DNA of 64,000 nucleotides from the NCBI GenBank assembly GCA_002432425.1, contig DJEL01000017.1, forward strand, positions 1 to 64,000, given 5' to 3'. The position numbers were made by a program, and so were the translations under genes. The notes under the pieces were generated by a model. It was given only the letters and a program-made list of their open reading frames with translations. It had not been told where the DNA came from and did no database searches. The stretch comes from Lachnospiraceae bacterium UBA5899. Its GTDB lineage: Bacteria > Bacillota > Clostridia > Lachnospirales > Lachnospiraceae. Positions within the stretch are counted from its first letter, which is position 1; every line of letters begins with the position of its first letter. Positions 24,152 to 33,183 of the stretch are shown piece by piece.

Positions 24152-24949
24152 ATGCAGAATTTTAAATGGAAATGGAAAAACAGAATAGCCGTTATAGTCC
24201 TTGCGGCAATCTGCGCATTTGGCACGGCCTCCTGCGCTGCTCCGATTGGACAGATTATCGAGGAGATTACGGAAGAAGTTTCCGGCAGTACCTGGAAAAC
24301 GGAAGGAGAAAACAATTCCGAAAAGCCGGACAACACCGGGAATACCGGCATCACGGACGACCTTGCTATCCCGGAATACACGGGGGAGCCCTACGTCTGT
24401 ATCAATGACAATGTTCCCTTTTTTACGGAAGAGGAAAAAAACACGGACACCTTTGAGTCCTACAGCGAGCTGGATGATTTGGAACGGTGCGGCGTGGCAT
24501 TTGCCAACGTGAGCAGGGAGCTGATGCCCACCGAAAAAAGAGGAAAGATTGGCAGTGTGAAGCCGTCCGGCTGGCGGCAGGCAAAGTATGAGGGGCTGAT
24601 TGACTCGGACCCGCCTTTTCTGTATAACCGTTGCCATCTGATAGCATATTGTCTGACGGCGGAAAATGCCAATGAAAAAAATCTCATTACCGGAACCCAC
24701 TATATGAATGTGGAGGGAATGCTTCCCTTTGAAGAGCAGGTGGCAAAATATCTGGACCGGAACGACAACCACGTGCTGTACCGGGTGATGCCTGTTTTTG
24801 AGGGCGATAATCTGGTGGCAAGCGGTGTACTGATGGAGGCATATTCGGTGGAGGACGACGGAGAAGGAATTTGTTTCTGCGTTTATTGCTATAATGTGCA
24901 GCCGGGTGTTATAATAGACTATGTGACCGGAGCAAGTCACCTACAATGA
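24152..24949 (+). CDS. Secreted DNA/RNA non-specific endonuclease, lipoprotein
   Basis: The 265-residue protein carries a signal peptide ending in a lipobox (GTASC, Cys28), then a spacer and a beta-beta-alpha metal nuclease domain. The catalytic motif is YNRCHLIAYCL (His162) followed by ENANEKNLITGTHYMN, as in the EndA/NucA-like nucleases of Clostridia, where NRCH replaces the classical DRGH. It should degrade extracellular DNA at the cell surface, for nutrient scavenging or DNA entry. ATG 24152 is preferred over 24122 because it starts directly at the signal peptide. Confidence 0.87.
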   Translation: MQNFKWKWKNRIAVIVLAAICAFGTASCAAPIGQIIEEITEEVSGSTWKTEGENNSEKPDNTGNTGITDDLAIPEYTGEPYVCINDNVPFFTEEEKNTDTFESYSELDDLERCGVAFANVSRELMPTEKRGKIGSVKPSGWRQAKYEGLIDSDPPFLYNRCHLIAYCLTAENANEKNLITGTHYMNVEGMLPFEEQVAKYLDRNDNHVLYRVMPVFEGDNLVASGVLMEAYSVEDDGEGICFCVYCYNVQPGVIIDYVTGASHLQ

Positions 24950-24983
24950 ATGAAAAGAAGGAGTAAAAACAAGGAGGATTAAA

Positions 24984-25538
24984 ATGATGAATAGAATTGA
25001 TTTAGGAGCAAAACCTTTGTTATTTCCCATGCCGGTGCTGATTATCGGTACTTATGACAAGGATGGCGTGCCCAATGCCATGAACGCAGCCTGGGGCATG
25101 ATTTCCGATATGAATGAAATTTCCATCAGCCTTTCTGAGCACAAGACCACCGAAAACCTGGCAGTTACCGGTGCTTTCACCGTAAGCATGGCAACGGAAG
25201 GTACGGTTGTTCCCTGCGATTATGTGGGTATTGAGTCTGCCAAAAAGGTGCCGGACAAGTTTGCCAAGGCAGGCTTCCATGCAACAAAGAGCAGCAAGGT
25301 AAACGCACCGCTGATTGACGAGCTGCCCGTGGCTCTGGAATGTAAAGTAAAGAGCTTTGAAAACGGCATCCTGATTGGCGAAATCGTCAATGTGACAGCG
25401 GATGACTCCGTGATGACCGACGGAAAAATTGATGTGAAGAAATTAAAACCCATTGCCTATGACCCGGCGGCCAATACCTATGTGGCTTTAGGGGATGTAG
25501 TGGGCAAGGCATTTGCGGACGGACTGCAGTTAAAATAG
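24984..25538 (+). CDS. Flavin reductase-like FMN-binding protein
   Basis: The 184-residue protein has the split-barrel flavin reductase fold: PMPVLIIGTYDKDGVPNAMN, ISISLSEHKTTENLAVTG and FTVSMAT. Such proteins reduce flavin with NAD(P)H or act as single-component flavoenzymes. AAGGAGG lies directly upstream, and ATG 24987 is an equally placed alternative. It sits 34 bp after the nuclease and 66 bp before the MFS gene, with no clear metabolic context. Confidence 0.82.
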   Translation: MMNRIDLGAKPLLFPMPVLIIGTYDKDGVPNAMNAAWGMISDMNEISISLSEHKTTENLAVTGAFTVSMATEGTVVPCDYVGIESAKKVPDKFAKAGFHATKSSKVNAPLIDELPVALECKVKSFENGILIGEIVNVTADDSVMTDGKIDVKKLKPIAYDPAANTYVALGDVVGKAFADGLQLK

Positions 25539-25604
25539 TCCGGCATAAGAAATTTTCTGCATTGGCAGTTTTACAAAAATATCCGTTTTACAGAGGTAAG
25601 CTTT

Positions 25605-26756
25605 GTGTATTTATTACTTTTAGCAGTTATTTATTTAGCTTTTATCAGTCTGGGACTGCCCGACTCGCTGCTCGGCTCGGCATGGCCGACCATCCGCGTG
25701 GATTTCGGCGTGCCGCTTTCCTATATGGGCATGGTGTCCATGATTATTTCGGGTGGTACCATCATCTCGGGGCTGCTGTCCGAAAGACTGACCAAACGAT
25801 TTAAGACCAAAATGGTAACGTTCGTAAGCGTCCTGCTTACGGCCGTTGCCTTATTTGGTTTTTCGACCGTTACGGAATTTTATCAGATGTGCCTTTGGGC
25901 AATTCCCTACGGTCTGGGAGCCGGCGCCATTGATGCGGCGCTGAACAACTATGTGGCATTGCATTACAATTCCCGCCACATGAGCTGGCTGCATTGTTTC
26001 TGGGGCGTGGGTACGATTGTCAGCCCGTACATTATGAGTTATGCCCTGCTGCACAGCACCTGGACAAACGGTTACCGTACCGTTTCCTATCTGCAGTTTG
26101 CCATTGCGGCAGTAATACTGGTGACGCTTCCGTTATGGAAGGTCAACAAACAGACGGAGACAGAGAGCGGAGAAACCGCACTTTTAGGAGTAAGGGGCGC
26201 CCTCAAAATAAAAGGAGTGCCCTACCTATTGCTGGGCTTTCTGGCATACTGCGCGGCGGAATCCACCACTATGCTGTGGGCAAGCAGTTATCTGGAAGGC
26301 ACAAGGGGTATCAGCAATGAAAAAGCAGCGGCATACGGCTCGTTGTTTTTCATCGGCATTACCACAGGCAGATTTTTATCCGGCTTTATATCAGACAAGC
26401 TGGGGGACAATAAGATGATACGGCTGGGCGTCGGCATTGCGCTTGCGGGCGTGGTATGCATTGCACTGCCGTTTACGGTTACGGCAATCGTGGGATTTGT
26501 TATCATCGGACTGGGCTGTGCCCCGGTGTACCCATGCATTATCCATTCCACACCCGATAATTTCGGGGCGGAAAATTCACAGGGCATTATCGGCATCCAG
26601 ATGGCAAGCGCCTATGTGGGTTCCACTTTTATGCCGCCTGTTTTCGGACTTATAGCCAACTATATCAGCCTGAAACTGATGCCTGTATACATTGCGTTTT
26701 TCCTGATTTTATTACTCATTATGATTAACAAAACGGAAAAAGTGTGCCGGAAGTGA
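25605..26756 (+). CDS. MFS transporter
   Basis: The 383-residue protein has 12 predicted membrane helices, with the characteristic SGGTIISGLLSERLTKRFKT loop between helices 2 and 3 and SFISD/GFISDKLGDNKMIRLG in the second half. It resembles the fucose/FucP-type branch (PCIIHSTPDNFGAE), suggesting sugar or small-solute:proton symport. It starts with GTG at 25605, served by AGAGG; no ATG lies nearby. It precedes the WYL regulator by 21 bp. Confidence 0.82.
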   Translation: MYLLLLAVIYLAFISLGLPDSLLGSAWPTIRVDFGVPLSYMGMVSMIISGGTIISGLLSERLTKRFKTKMVTFVSVLLTAVALFGFSTVTEFYQMCLWAIPYGLGAGAIDAALNNYVALHYNSRHMSWLHCFWGVGTIVSPYIMSYALLHSTWTNGYRTVSYLQFAIAAVILVTLPLWKVNKQTETESGETALLGVRGALKIKGVPYLLLGFLAYCAAESTTMLWASSYLEGTRGISNEKAAAYGSLFFIGITTGRFLSGFISDKLGDNKMIRLGVGIALAGVVCIALPFTVTAIVGFVIIGLGCAPVYPCIIHSTPDNFGAENSQGIIGIQMASAYVGSTFMPPVFGLIANYISLKLMPVYIAFFLILLLIMINKTEKVCRK

Positions 26757-26777
26757 TTTGCCGAAAGGAGGGCAGCC

Positions 26778-28019
26778 GTGGCTTATTCGGAGTTAATTAA
26801 AAATTTTGACAACATCCGCGGCTATATGCGCGATTTCTTTTTGTACGGTTTCAAGACCAGGGAAGAATATGACAGGAAAAGCGCCCGCAGCTACGACAAC
26901 GAGCGCCGCCGTATTCAGAGTTATCTCGGTAGCCTGATTTCGTTCCGCCAGACTCCTTCCGGCAAAAACGCTTTTATTTCCCTAGAGGGCAGGAGCGTCA
27001 CCCACAATCCGTTGTACCAGGCGTTCAAAGCCAAAAGCTTCACCAACAAGGATATTACGCTGCATTTTCTGCTGCCGGATATCCTTTCGGGCAATTCTTA
27101 TTCGCTGAAAGATATTCTGCGGATTATGGATACGGAATATCTCACAGCATTTCAAAATCCCATCAGCTTTGATGAGTCCACCCTTCGGAAAAAACTGAAA
27201 GAGTACGAAGAACTGGGGATAGTCGTTTCCGAAAAGAGCGGCAAGACGGTCACATACCGGCTTTCGGAGGATGAAATCTGCCTTGCGGAATATAAAGAAG
27301 CCATCCGTTTTTTTACGGAAGAAAATCCGCTGGGCGTGATTGGCAGCTACCTGGAAGACCGCATGCAGGCGGATGCAGATGAGGTTTGCGCCGGAGAATA
27401 TCTGACCTTCAAAAATCATTATATCATGAACGCCTACGATGCCGAAATCACGGAGCTGATTTTACAGGGCATCCATGAAAAACGGTTGTTGGAGATTACT
27501 TCGTTCAGCAGGGGTGATGCCGGCATGAAACAACAGACGGTAATTCCCTACAAGATTTATGTGAGCACACAGGGAGGACGCAATTACCTGTTCTGTATGG
27601 ATGCGGACAATTTAAGACCCTATTCCCTGCGGGTGGATTACATACAAAAAGGAAAAGTGGGAGAGGTCTGTGCGGACTATGACAGACTTCTTAAGGTATG
27701 TGAACGTGCCGGAGAGCATATGTGGGGTGTGAGCTGTACCAAGTACCGGCGGTACGAGCATATCGAAATGGATATTTATGTGGGAGCGGACGAACCGTTT
27801 ATTGTGCGCAGGCTGGAACGGGAGAAAAGATGCGGAACCGTTTCCAAAGTGGATGAGGTAACCTACCGTTTTTCGGCGGATGTTCTGGATGCATATGAAA
27901 TGATGCCGTGGATAAGGACTTTCTTCGGGCGCATCAAGGCGATACGCTGCGACAACGAGGACGTGAAGAACCAGCTCAGAATAGATATGGTAAAAATGTT
28001 GAAACAATACGAGGACTAA
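26778..28019 (+). CDS. WYL-domain transcriptional regulator (first of two)
   Basis: The 413-residue protein is a WYL-type regulator. An N-terminal winged-helix region (about 1-150, with LKEYEELGIVVSEKSGKTVTY) is followed by a WYL domain near 220-320 (VIPYKIYVSTQGGRNYLFCMD, PYSLRVDYIQKGKVG). WYL domains sense ligands or nucleic acids and often control DNA- or RNA-damage functions. It begins with GTG at 26778 behind AAGGAGGG. The second WYL gene starts one base after its stop, so the pair is almost certainly co-translated and may form a heteromer. RtcB follows. Confidence 0.82.
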   Translation: MAYSELIKNFDNIRGYMRDFFLYGFKTREEYDRKSARSYDNERRRIQSYLGSLISFRQTPSGKNAFISLEGRSVTHNPLYQAFKAKSFTNKDITLHFLLPDILSGNSYSLKDILRIMDTEYLTAFQNPISFDESTLRKKLKEYEELGIVVSEKSGKTVTYRLSEDEICLAEYKEAIRFFTEENPLGVIGSYLEDRMQADADEVCAGEYLTFKNHYIMNAYDAEITELILQGIHEKRLLEITSFSRGDAGMKQQTVIPYKIYVSTQGGRNYLFCMDADNLRPYSLRVDYIQKGKVGEVCADYDRLLKVCERAGEHMWGVSCTKYRRYEHIEMDIYVGADEPFIVRRLEREKRCGTVSKVDEVTYRFSADVLDAYEMMPWIRTFFGRIKAIRCDNEDVKNQLRIDMVKMLKQYED

Positions 28020-28020
28020 G

Positions 28021-28959
28021 ATGCTTTTTCATGAAATTTACGGCTGCTATTACCGGGCGGTGGCGAAAATGTTGAACCTGGCTATAGCGGGCGGACTGAC
28101 GGAAAAGAAAATGTATGAGATAGTGGCAGAGACTGCTTTTGAGGAAAGCAGTCTTATTATGATACCGGCGCTGAAAAAACAGGAGTGGCAGCTTCTGGAC
28201 GAAAACCTGCATACGCCCTTAAAGCACACCCCGGATATGCCCCTGACCATACTGGAAAAAAGGTGGCTGAAAACCATTCTCCTGGATAAACGGGGAAAAT
28301 TGTTCTTTGGTTCTGTGCCGGAAAATAGTGCACTCGCAGACGTAGAGCCGTTGTTTCTCCCGGAGGATATTGTGTATTTTGACCGGTATGCCGATGGGGA
28401 CGATTACGACGACCCTGCCTATATTGCCAATTTCCACCTAATCAGGCAGACAATCGCAGAAAGAAGAAAATTGAAAGCTTCTTTTCGGAACGGCAGGGAG
28501 CAGAAGCGGTGTGAAATTCTGGAGCCGGTTCAGTTGGAATATTCCGACAAAGAGGACAAATTCCGGGTGCTGTGCGCGGACAGGCAGAGTATTAAGACCA
28601 TTAATTTAGGAAGAATTGTGCAGTGCGAACTTCTGGAAGACACATTCCCGGAGAATGTCCGGTTGAAGGAACGGGAGAAAAAGGTACTGAAATTCACATT
28701 GACGGATGAACGGAATGCACTGGAGAGAGCCATGATGAAATTTTCCCACTATAAAAAAGAAGTGGAGCGCCGGGATGCAGGAAATTATCTTGTCACACTG
28801 GAATACGATGTGGATGATGAAGCGGATGTGCTTATCCAGATTTTGTCCTTCGGAAGCTACATAGAGGTGACGGCTCCCGACGAAATGAGGGAAGAATTGC
28901 GCAAAAGAATGGAACGGCAAATGGCGCTCATCGACGAGTTCGCAACTTTTTTTCCGTGA
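28021..28959 (+). CDS. WYL-domain protein (second of two)
   Basis: The 312-residue protein has a helical N-terminus without an obvious helix-turn-helix, then a WYL-like region at about 140-210 (RRKLKASFRNGREQKRCEIL, LEYSDKEDKFRVLCADRQS with TINLGRI) and a C-terminal WCX-type extension. It is likely the partner of the preceding regulator, having lost or replaced the DNA-binding part. Located directly before rtcB, with a 106-bp spacer. Confidence 0.75.
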   Translation: MLFHEIYGCYYRAVAKMLNLAIAGGLTEKKMYEIVAETAFEESSLIMIPALKKQEWQLLDENLHTPLKHTPDMPLTILEKRWLKTILLDKRGKLFFGSVPENSALADVEPLFLPEDIVYFDRYADGDDYDDPAYIANFHLIRQTIAERRKLKASFRNGREQKRCEILEPVQLEYSDKEDKFRVLCADRQSIKTINLGRIVQCELLEDTFPENVRLKEREKKVLKFTLTDERNALERAMMKFSHYKKEVERRDAGNYLVTLEYDVDDEADVLIQILSFGSYIEVTAPDEMREELRKRMERQMALIDEFATFFP

Positions 28960-29065
28960 TAAAAAAGAAAACAGACTCTATGATAGGATTATCAGGTACA
29001 TACAACAACGGGCACGGCAGAAAAACAGATTAAACAGGAAAGCGCCGGGCAGGAAGGAGTATCCT

Positions 29066-30073
29066 ATGATAGAGATTAAAGGAAAGATGAATACCGCGCT
29101 CTGCTACGCAAAGGTAGTGGAGGAGGAAGCCATAGAGCAAATCAGACGGATGTGCGATTACCCCATGACGGAGGGGTCCCAAATCCGTATTATGCCGGAT
29201 GTGCATGCGGGAAAGGGATGCACCATCGGTACCACCATGACGATTAACGGGAAAGCCGTTCCCAACGTGGTAGGCGTGGACATCGGTTGCGGCATGTATA
29301 CGGTCAATTTGGGAAAAGCCGATATTGATTTTGAAAAAGTGGATGAAGCAGCTCACTTTATTCCTTCGGGAAGGGATATCTGGGACGGCAGGATAGAGCG
29401 TTTTGATTTGACGGGTCTTGTCTGCTACAGACAGTTAAAGGAAACGAAAAGACTGGCAAAATCCTTAGGAACCCTTGGCGGCGGCAATCATTTCATAGAA
29501 ATTGACGAAGCCTCTGACGGAACCAAATATCTGGTCATCCATTCCGGTTCCCGGAACCTGGGAAAACAGGTCGCGGAGCTTTATCAGAAGCTGGCAGTCA
29601 ATCTGGACAGAGGCTATGGGGAATATCTGGAAAAGAGGGAGGAAATCATTCTGGAAAGAACCGGCATGACAGGAGGGGAAGCATTTCACACCATTCACAA
29701 TTACATTGATACGGAAGAAATGATTTTGCGGAAAGGCGCCATAGCGGCACACAAGGGCGAAAAGGTGTTAATTCCCATTAACATGAGGGACGGCAGTGTT
29801 CTTGCCGTAGGAAAGGGAAATCCCGACTGGAATTTTTCGGCTCCCCACGGCGCCGGACGGCTGATGTCCCGGACGGATGCCAAGGCAAAGCTCAGCATGG
29901 AAGAATACGAAGAGTCCATGAAAGGAATTTACACCACTTCCGTCAATGAATACACACTGGATGAGTCCCCTATGGCGTATAAATCGCTGGATGATATTAT
30001 CGATGTTATCAAAGACTCAGTGGATGTCATGGACATTATGAAACCCATTTATAATTTCAAGGCGTCCCGATAA
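29066..30073 (+). CDS. rtcB: RtcB-family RNA ligase
   Basis: The 335-residue protein belongs to the RtcB family, which joins 2',3'-cyclic phosphate or 3'-phosphate RNA ends to 5'-OH ends using GTP and manganese. Visible residues: MPDVHAGKGCTIG, VGVDIGCGM (Asp72, Cys75), GGGNHFIEID (Asn141, His142), VIHSGSRNLG and the guanylated histidine in SAPHGAGRLMSRTDAK (His261). It is shorter than E. coli RtcB (about 408). No archease, rtcA or rtcR is present. The two WYL proteins upstream are the likely regulators (inference). Confidence 0.9.
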   Translation: MIEIKGKMNTALCYAKVVEEEAIEQIRRMCDYPMTEGSQIRIMPDVHAGKGCTIGTTMTINGKAVPNVVGVDIGCGMYTVNLGKADIDFEKVDEAAHFIPSGRDIWDGRIERFDLTGLVCYRQLKETKRLAKSLGTLGGGNHFIEIDEASDGTKYLVIHSGSRNLGKQVAELYQKLAVNLDRGYGEYLEKREEIILERTGMTGGEAFHTIHNYIDTEEMILRKGAIAAHKGEKVLIPINMRDGSVLAVGKGNPDWNFSAPHGAGRLMSRTDAKAKLSMEEYEESMKGIYTTSVNEYTLDESPMAYKSLDDIIDVIKDSVDVMDIMKPIYNFKASR

Positions 30074-30090
30074 GGCAGAAACAAAGCAAA

Positions 30091-30127
30091 TTGGGCACAG
30101 GGAGAAAAAGGCGAGTCCTGTGCCCAA
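30091..30127 (+). other. Perfect 11-bp hairpin downstream of rtcB
   Basis: TTGGGCACAGG (30091-30101) pairs exactly with CCTGTGCCCAA (30117-30127) over a 15-nt purine-rich loop. It is followed by AAGAAAAAG rather than T on this strand, so it is not a canonical terminator here. It might stabilise or process the rtcB transcript. Confidence 0.75.
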
Positions 30128-30166
30128 AAGAAAAAGAGAAGCGGCCAGGAAGAAAGGAAACAGGAT

Positions 30167-30418
30167 ATGGTTCTTTTTAAGAGCAGATATGAAAAGGAAT
30201 TAGATGCGCTGATGACCAAAATTGACATGAACATGTCAAACAATTATAAGGACAATGCGCAGGCGGATTTTCAGGAGCTGGAAAGCAGGCTTATAGAAAT
30301 GAAGGAGCAGGGACTTTTGAAAGAAAAATCCCGTGTGTATTATGAAAACAGGGTGAGCGATTACCGGGAAAAATTAAAAGGTTACACCCATAAGGACCAG
30401 AAGCCTTACTGGACGTAA
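30167..30418 (+). CDS. Small helical protein of unknown function
   Basis: The 83-residue protein is highly charged and predicted mostly helical, with a coiled-coil-like stretch (AQADFQELESRLIEMKEQG) and a C-terminal GYTHKDQKPYWT. I recall similar short proteins in Clostridia but no function. It has AAAGGAAACAGG upstream and lies between rtcB and a helix-turn-helix gene. Confidence 0.6.
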   Translation: MVLFKSRYEKELDALMTKIDMNMSNNYKDNAQADFQELESRLIEMKEQGLLKEKSRVYYENRVSDYREKLKGYTHKDQKPYWT

Positions 30419-30439
30419 GTACAGAAAAGGAGGAACATC

Positions 30440-30778
30440 ATGGATTGCAGACCGGAATACGACATACAGGTTATCGGACAGAACTTGCGGCGGCTGCGTG
30501 AGGCAAACCACCTCACGGTAGAAGAAGTGCGGGAATATTTATGCCTCGGCTCTGTGCAGGCTGTCTATAAATACGAGCGCGGCAAAGGTTATCCGCAGGC
30601 GGACACGATGTTTGCTCTCATGGAACTCTACGGAGCCGGTCTGGAGGACATCGTAAGAAAGCCGGAGGAAACAGATAAACCTGAGAAGCCAAAGAAAGTC
30701 GTAGAAACAAAAAAATCAATGTTTGTTCAGCTAAAAGACCGATATCCAAATCAGGAAGAATTGAAAAAATCTGCCTGA
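30440..30778 (+). CDS. XRE-family helix-turn-helix protein
   Basis: The 112-residue protein has an XRE DNA-binding domain at about 8-62 (IGQNLRRLREANHLTVEEV, GSVQAVYKYERGKGYPQADT). The tail is charged with a PEETDKPEKPKK stretch and ends KSMFVQLKDRYPNQEELKKS, which does not look like the usual end of these regulators. Its stop overlaps by one base the start of a radical-SAM gene whose N-terminus is missing, so the tail may arise from a deletion that joined two genes. Confidence 0.8.
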   Translation: MDCRPEYDIQVIGQNLRRLREANHLTVEEVREYLCLGSVQAVYKYERGKGYPQADTMFALMELYGAGLEDIVRKPEETDKPEKPKKVVETKKSMFVQLKDRYPNQEELKKSA

Positions 30779-31818
30779 TGCTACCGGATGGCAGTACGCG
30801 GGCAAAACAAGTGGATAAAATCGTGACAGAAGGAAAAGAACTGGGCGTTCATCTCTATATGTGTACCGGTGGCGAACCCATGGTAAAGTGGAATGAAATC
30901 GCCAGACTGGCGGAAAAACATGATGACTGCTTCTTTGCCCTGTATTCCAATTCGACCCTGATTACCGAAGAAGTGTGCAGGCAGGTGCAGAAGCTGGGAA
31001 ATGTTACGTTTATGTTGTCCATTGAGGGCACGCCCGATACCAATGACGCCCGGAGAGGGGAAGGACACTATGCGGCAGCCATGCGTGCCATGGACCTTCT
31101 GAAGGAATACGGCATTATTTTCGGCACTTCCATCTGTTATACGAGGGACAATATCGAGGCGGTTACCTCCGATGAATTCTTGCGGATGTTAGCGGACAAG
31201 GGTGCCCATTTTGGTTTCTATTTCCACTTTATGCCGGTCGGAAACAATGCGGTTCCGGAGCTGATGCCGACCCCGGAACAGAGACGGTATATGATACACC
31301 GCATACGGGAAATCCGCTCCGACAAATCGGACATTCCGTTTTATCCCATGGACTTCCAGAATGACGGCGAATACGTGGGCGGCTGCATTGCAGGCGGCAG
31401 AAACTACTTCCACATCAATTCCAACGGCGATGCGGAGCCTTGTGTATTTATTCATTTTTCCAATACGAATATTAAAACCAATACCATTCTGGAAATGCTG
31501 CAGAGTCCGCTGTTCATGGCATATCATGAGGGACAGCCGTTCAACAGAAACCACTTAAGACCCTGCCCCATGCTGGAAAATCCCGACTTGCTGGTGCAGA
31601 TGGTACATGCAACCGGAGCACACCAGACCAATGTGGAGTCCCCGGAGTCGGTGGAGCATTTATGTGAGAAATGTAAAAAATATGCAGAGGACTGGAAGCC
31701 GGTGGCAGAGGAAGAATGGAGCAAGGAGAAGCACACAAGACCTGCTTACGAGAATTACACCGAAGAAAAAAGGCTGCACCCGGAGCTGGCAGCCTTTGAA
31801 AAAGCAGAAGTAAAATAA
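30778..31818 (+). pseudogene. Radical SAM/SPASM protein lacking the CxxxCxxC cluster motif
   Basis: The 346 residues match a radical-SAM maturase-like protein from just after its first strand: GKELGVHLYMCTGGEPMVKW, then SNSTLITEEVCRQVQKLG, LSIEGTPDTNDARRGEGHY and the SPASM-type part (GGCIAGGRNYFHINSNGDAE, CPMLENP, CEKCKKY). The N-terminal CxxxCxxC motif that binds the SAM cluster is absent. The frame begins at an ATG inside the preceding stop and has no convincing ribosome site. It is therefore most likely an N-terminally deleted gene, although a degenerate SPASM-only protein is possible. It ends six bases from the convergent alanine racemase. Confidence 0.78.
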
Positions 31819-31824
31819 AATTCT

Positions 31825-32994
31825 TTATCCGCGCAGCAGCAATTCTTTTTCCACTACTTTGCCGTCCCGGTAATAGATGCGGGGAACGCGCTTGCTGACG
31901 GCGCAGGTCAGCTCGTAGGGAATGGTGCCTGCCAGAGCGGCCAGGTCGTTGATGGAATTGCGGCGGCCGAAAATTTCCACTTCGCTGCCCACATCCACGC
32001 CCATTTTGTCGGTCAAATCAATCATACACATGTCCATGCAGATTTTACCGCGCTGGGGAACCGGACCCTCGGAGGTCATCAGGCTGCAGCGGTTGGACAG
32101 GCAGCGGAAAAAGCCGTCTGCATAACCGTAGGGAATAACTCCCATGCGGGTCTTTTTGTCGGTGACATAAATGCCGCCGTAGCTGACAGCCGTACCGGCG
32201 GGATAGGTCTTGATGGTGCTGACGGTCGCTTTTAAGCTCATGACCGGCAGGAGTCCCAATTCCTCGGCAAATTCCCCGTAACCGTACAGAAGCAGTCCCG
32301 GACGGACCATGTCCAGCCAGGTTTCGGGGTAGCGGGCTACGGCGCCGGTGTTGGCGCAGTGGCGGATTAAAAAGCGTCTGCCCAGTTTTTCCTCAACTTT
32401 AGAAATAACGTCCGTAAATAATTGGAACTGATGTCTGGTGTAAGCCTCGCACTGTTCGCCCGGTTCATCGGAAACGGCGAAGTGGGTGAAGATGCCTTCC
32501 GCATCCAGTCCCGGCAGGGAACAGCCTTCGCAGATGCCTTCCACACCGGTATCAAAATAATCGCCGTCGCACAGGTAACCGAGACGGGACATGCCGGTGT
32601 CCACCTTGATGTGGATTTTAAGGGTGCCGCCCAGACGGACGGCTTCTTCGCTGTATTCCAGGGCTTTTGCCTTGCAGGTAACCGCCTGGGTGATGTTGTA
32701 CCTGATAAGCTGGCCGACCTGTTCCTTCGGCGTGTGGCCTAAGATTAAAATCGGCATGGTAATGTCATTGTGGCGAAGCTCAACGGCTTCATCAATGCTG
32801 CTGACGGCTAAGTAGTCCGCATGCATTTCCTGTAAAAGCCGGCTGACCTGCACGGAACCGTGTCCGTAGGCATCCGCTTTTACCACTCCTAAAAACTTCA
32901 CATCTGCGCCAATTCGCTTGCGCAGAACCGTATAATTATGGGCAAGGGCGTCAAGGTCGATTTCCGCCCAGGTTCTTTTCAAAGTAGAGTCCAT
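31825..32994 (-). CDS. alr: Alanine racemase
   Basis: The 389-residue protein is a fold-type III PLP enzyme that converts L- to D-alanine for peptidoglycan. PLP lysine: VVKADAYGHG (Lys39). The second catalytic residue is the tyrosine of AVSYGGIY. RHCANTGA and the substrate-loop PYGYADGFFR are also present. The start at 32994 is chosen because GGAG sits just upstream and the protein then opens TLKRTWAEIDLDALAHN as family members do; the frame could extend to 33039. It is a single gene on the minus strand, convergent with the broken radical-SAM gene. Confidence 0.92.
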   Translation of the reverse strand: MDSTLKRTWAEIDLDALAHNYTVLRKRIGADVKFLGVVKADAYGHGSVQVSRLLQEMHADYLAVSSIDEAVELRHNDITMPILILGHTPKEQVGQLIRYNITQAVTCKAKALEYSEEAVRLGGTLKIHIKVDTGMSRLGYLCDGDYFDTGVEGICEGCSLPGLDAEGIFTHFAVSDEPGEQCEAYTRHQFQLFTDVISKVEEKLGRRFLIRHCANTGAVARYPETWLDMVRPGLLLYGYGEFAEELGLLPVMSLKATVSTIKTYPAGTAVSYGGIYVTDKKTRMGVIPYGYADGFFRCLSNRCSLMTSEGPVPQRGKICMDMCMIDLTDKMGVDVGSEVEIFGRRNSINDLAALAGTIPYELTCAVSKRVPRIYYRDGKVVEKELLLRG

Positions 32995-33183
32995 AAAATC
33001 TCCAAGCCTTTCCGTAGATTTTCTTTCATCATACCACATTTTACTTTTCTGATGTCATAAAAAATTCACAAAAAATATCTTGCAATTTTGTTGTCTTTGC
33101 TGTATATATTCATGGTTGGAAATGAATAAAACAATTTTTGACAAACAAATAAAGAGATACCCAAATATGGAGGAAGGATAATT

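Noticed and set aside
24083..24940. Minus-strand open frame opposite the nuclease
   Set aside because: The plus-strand nuclease has a signal peptide and catalytic motif; the opposite frame is a shadow.
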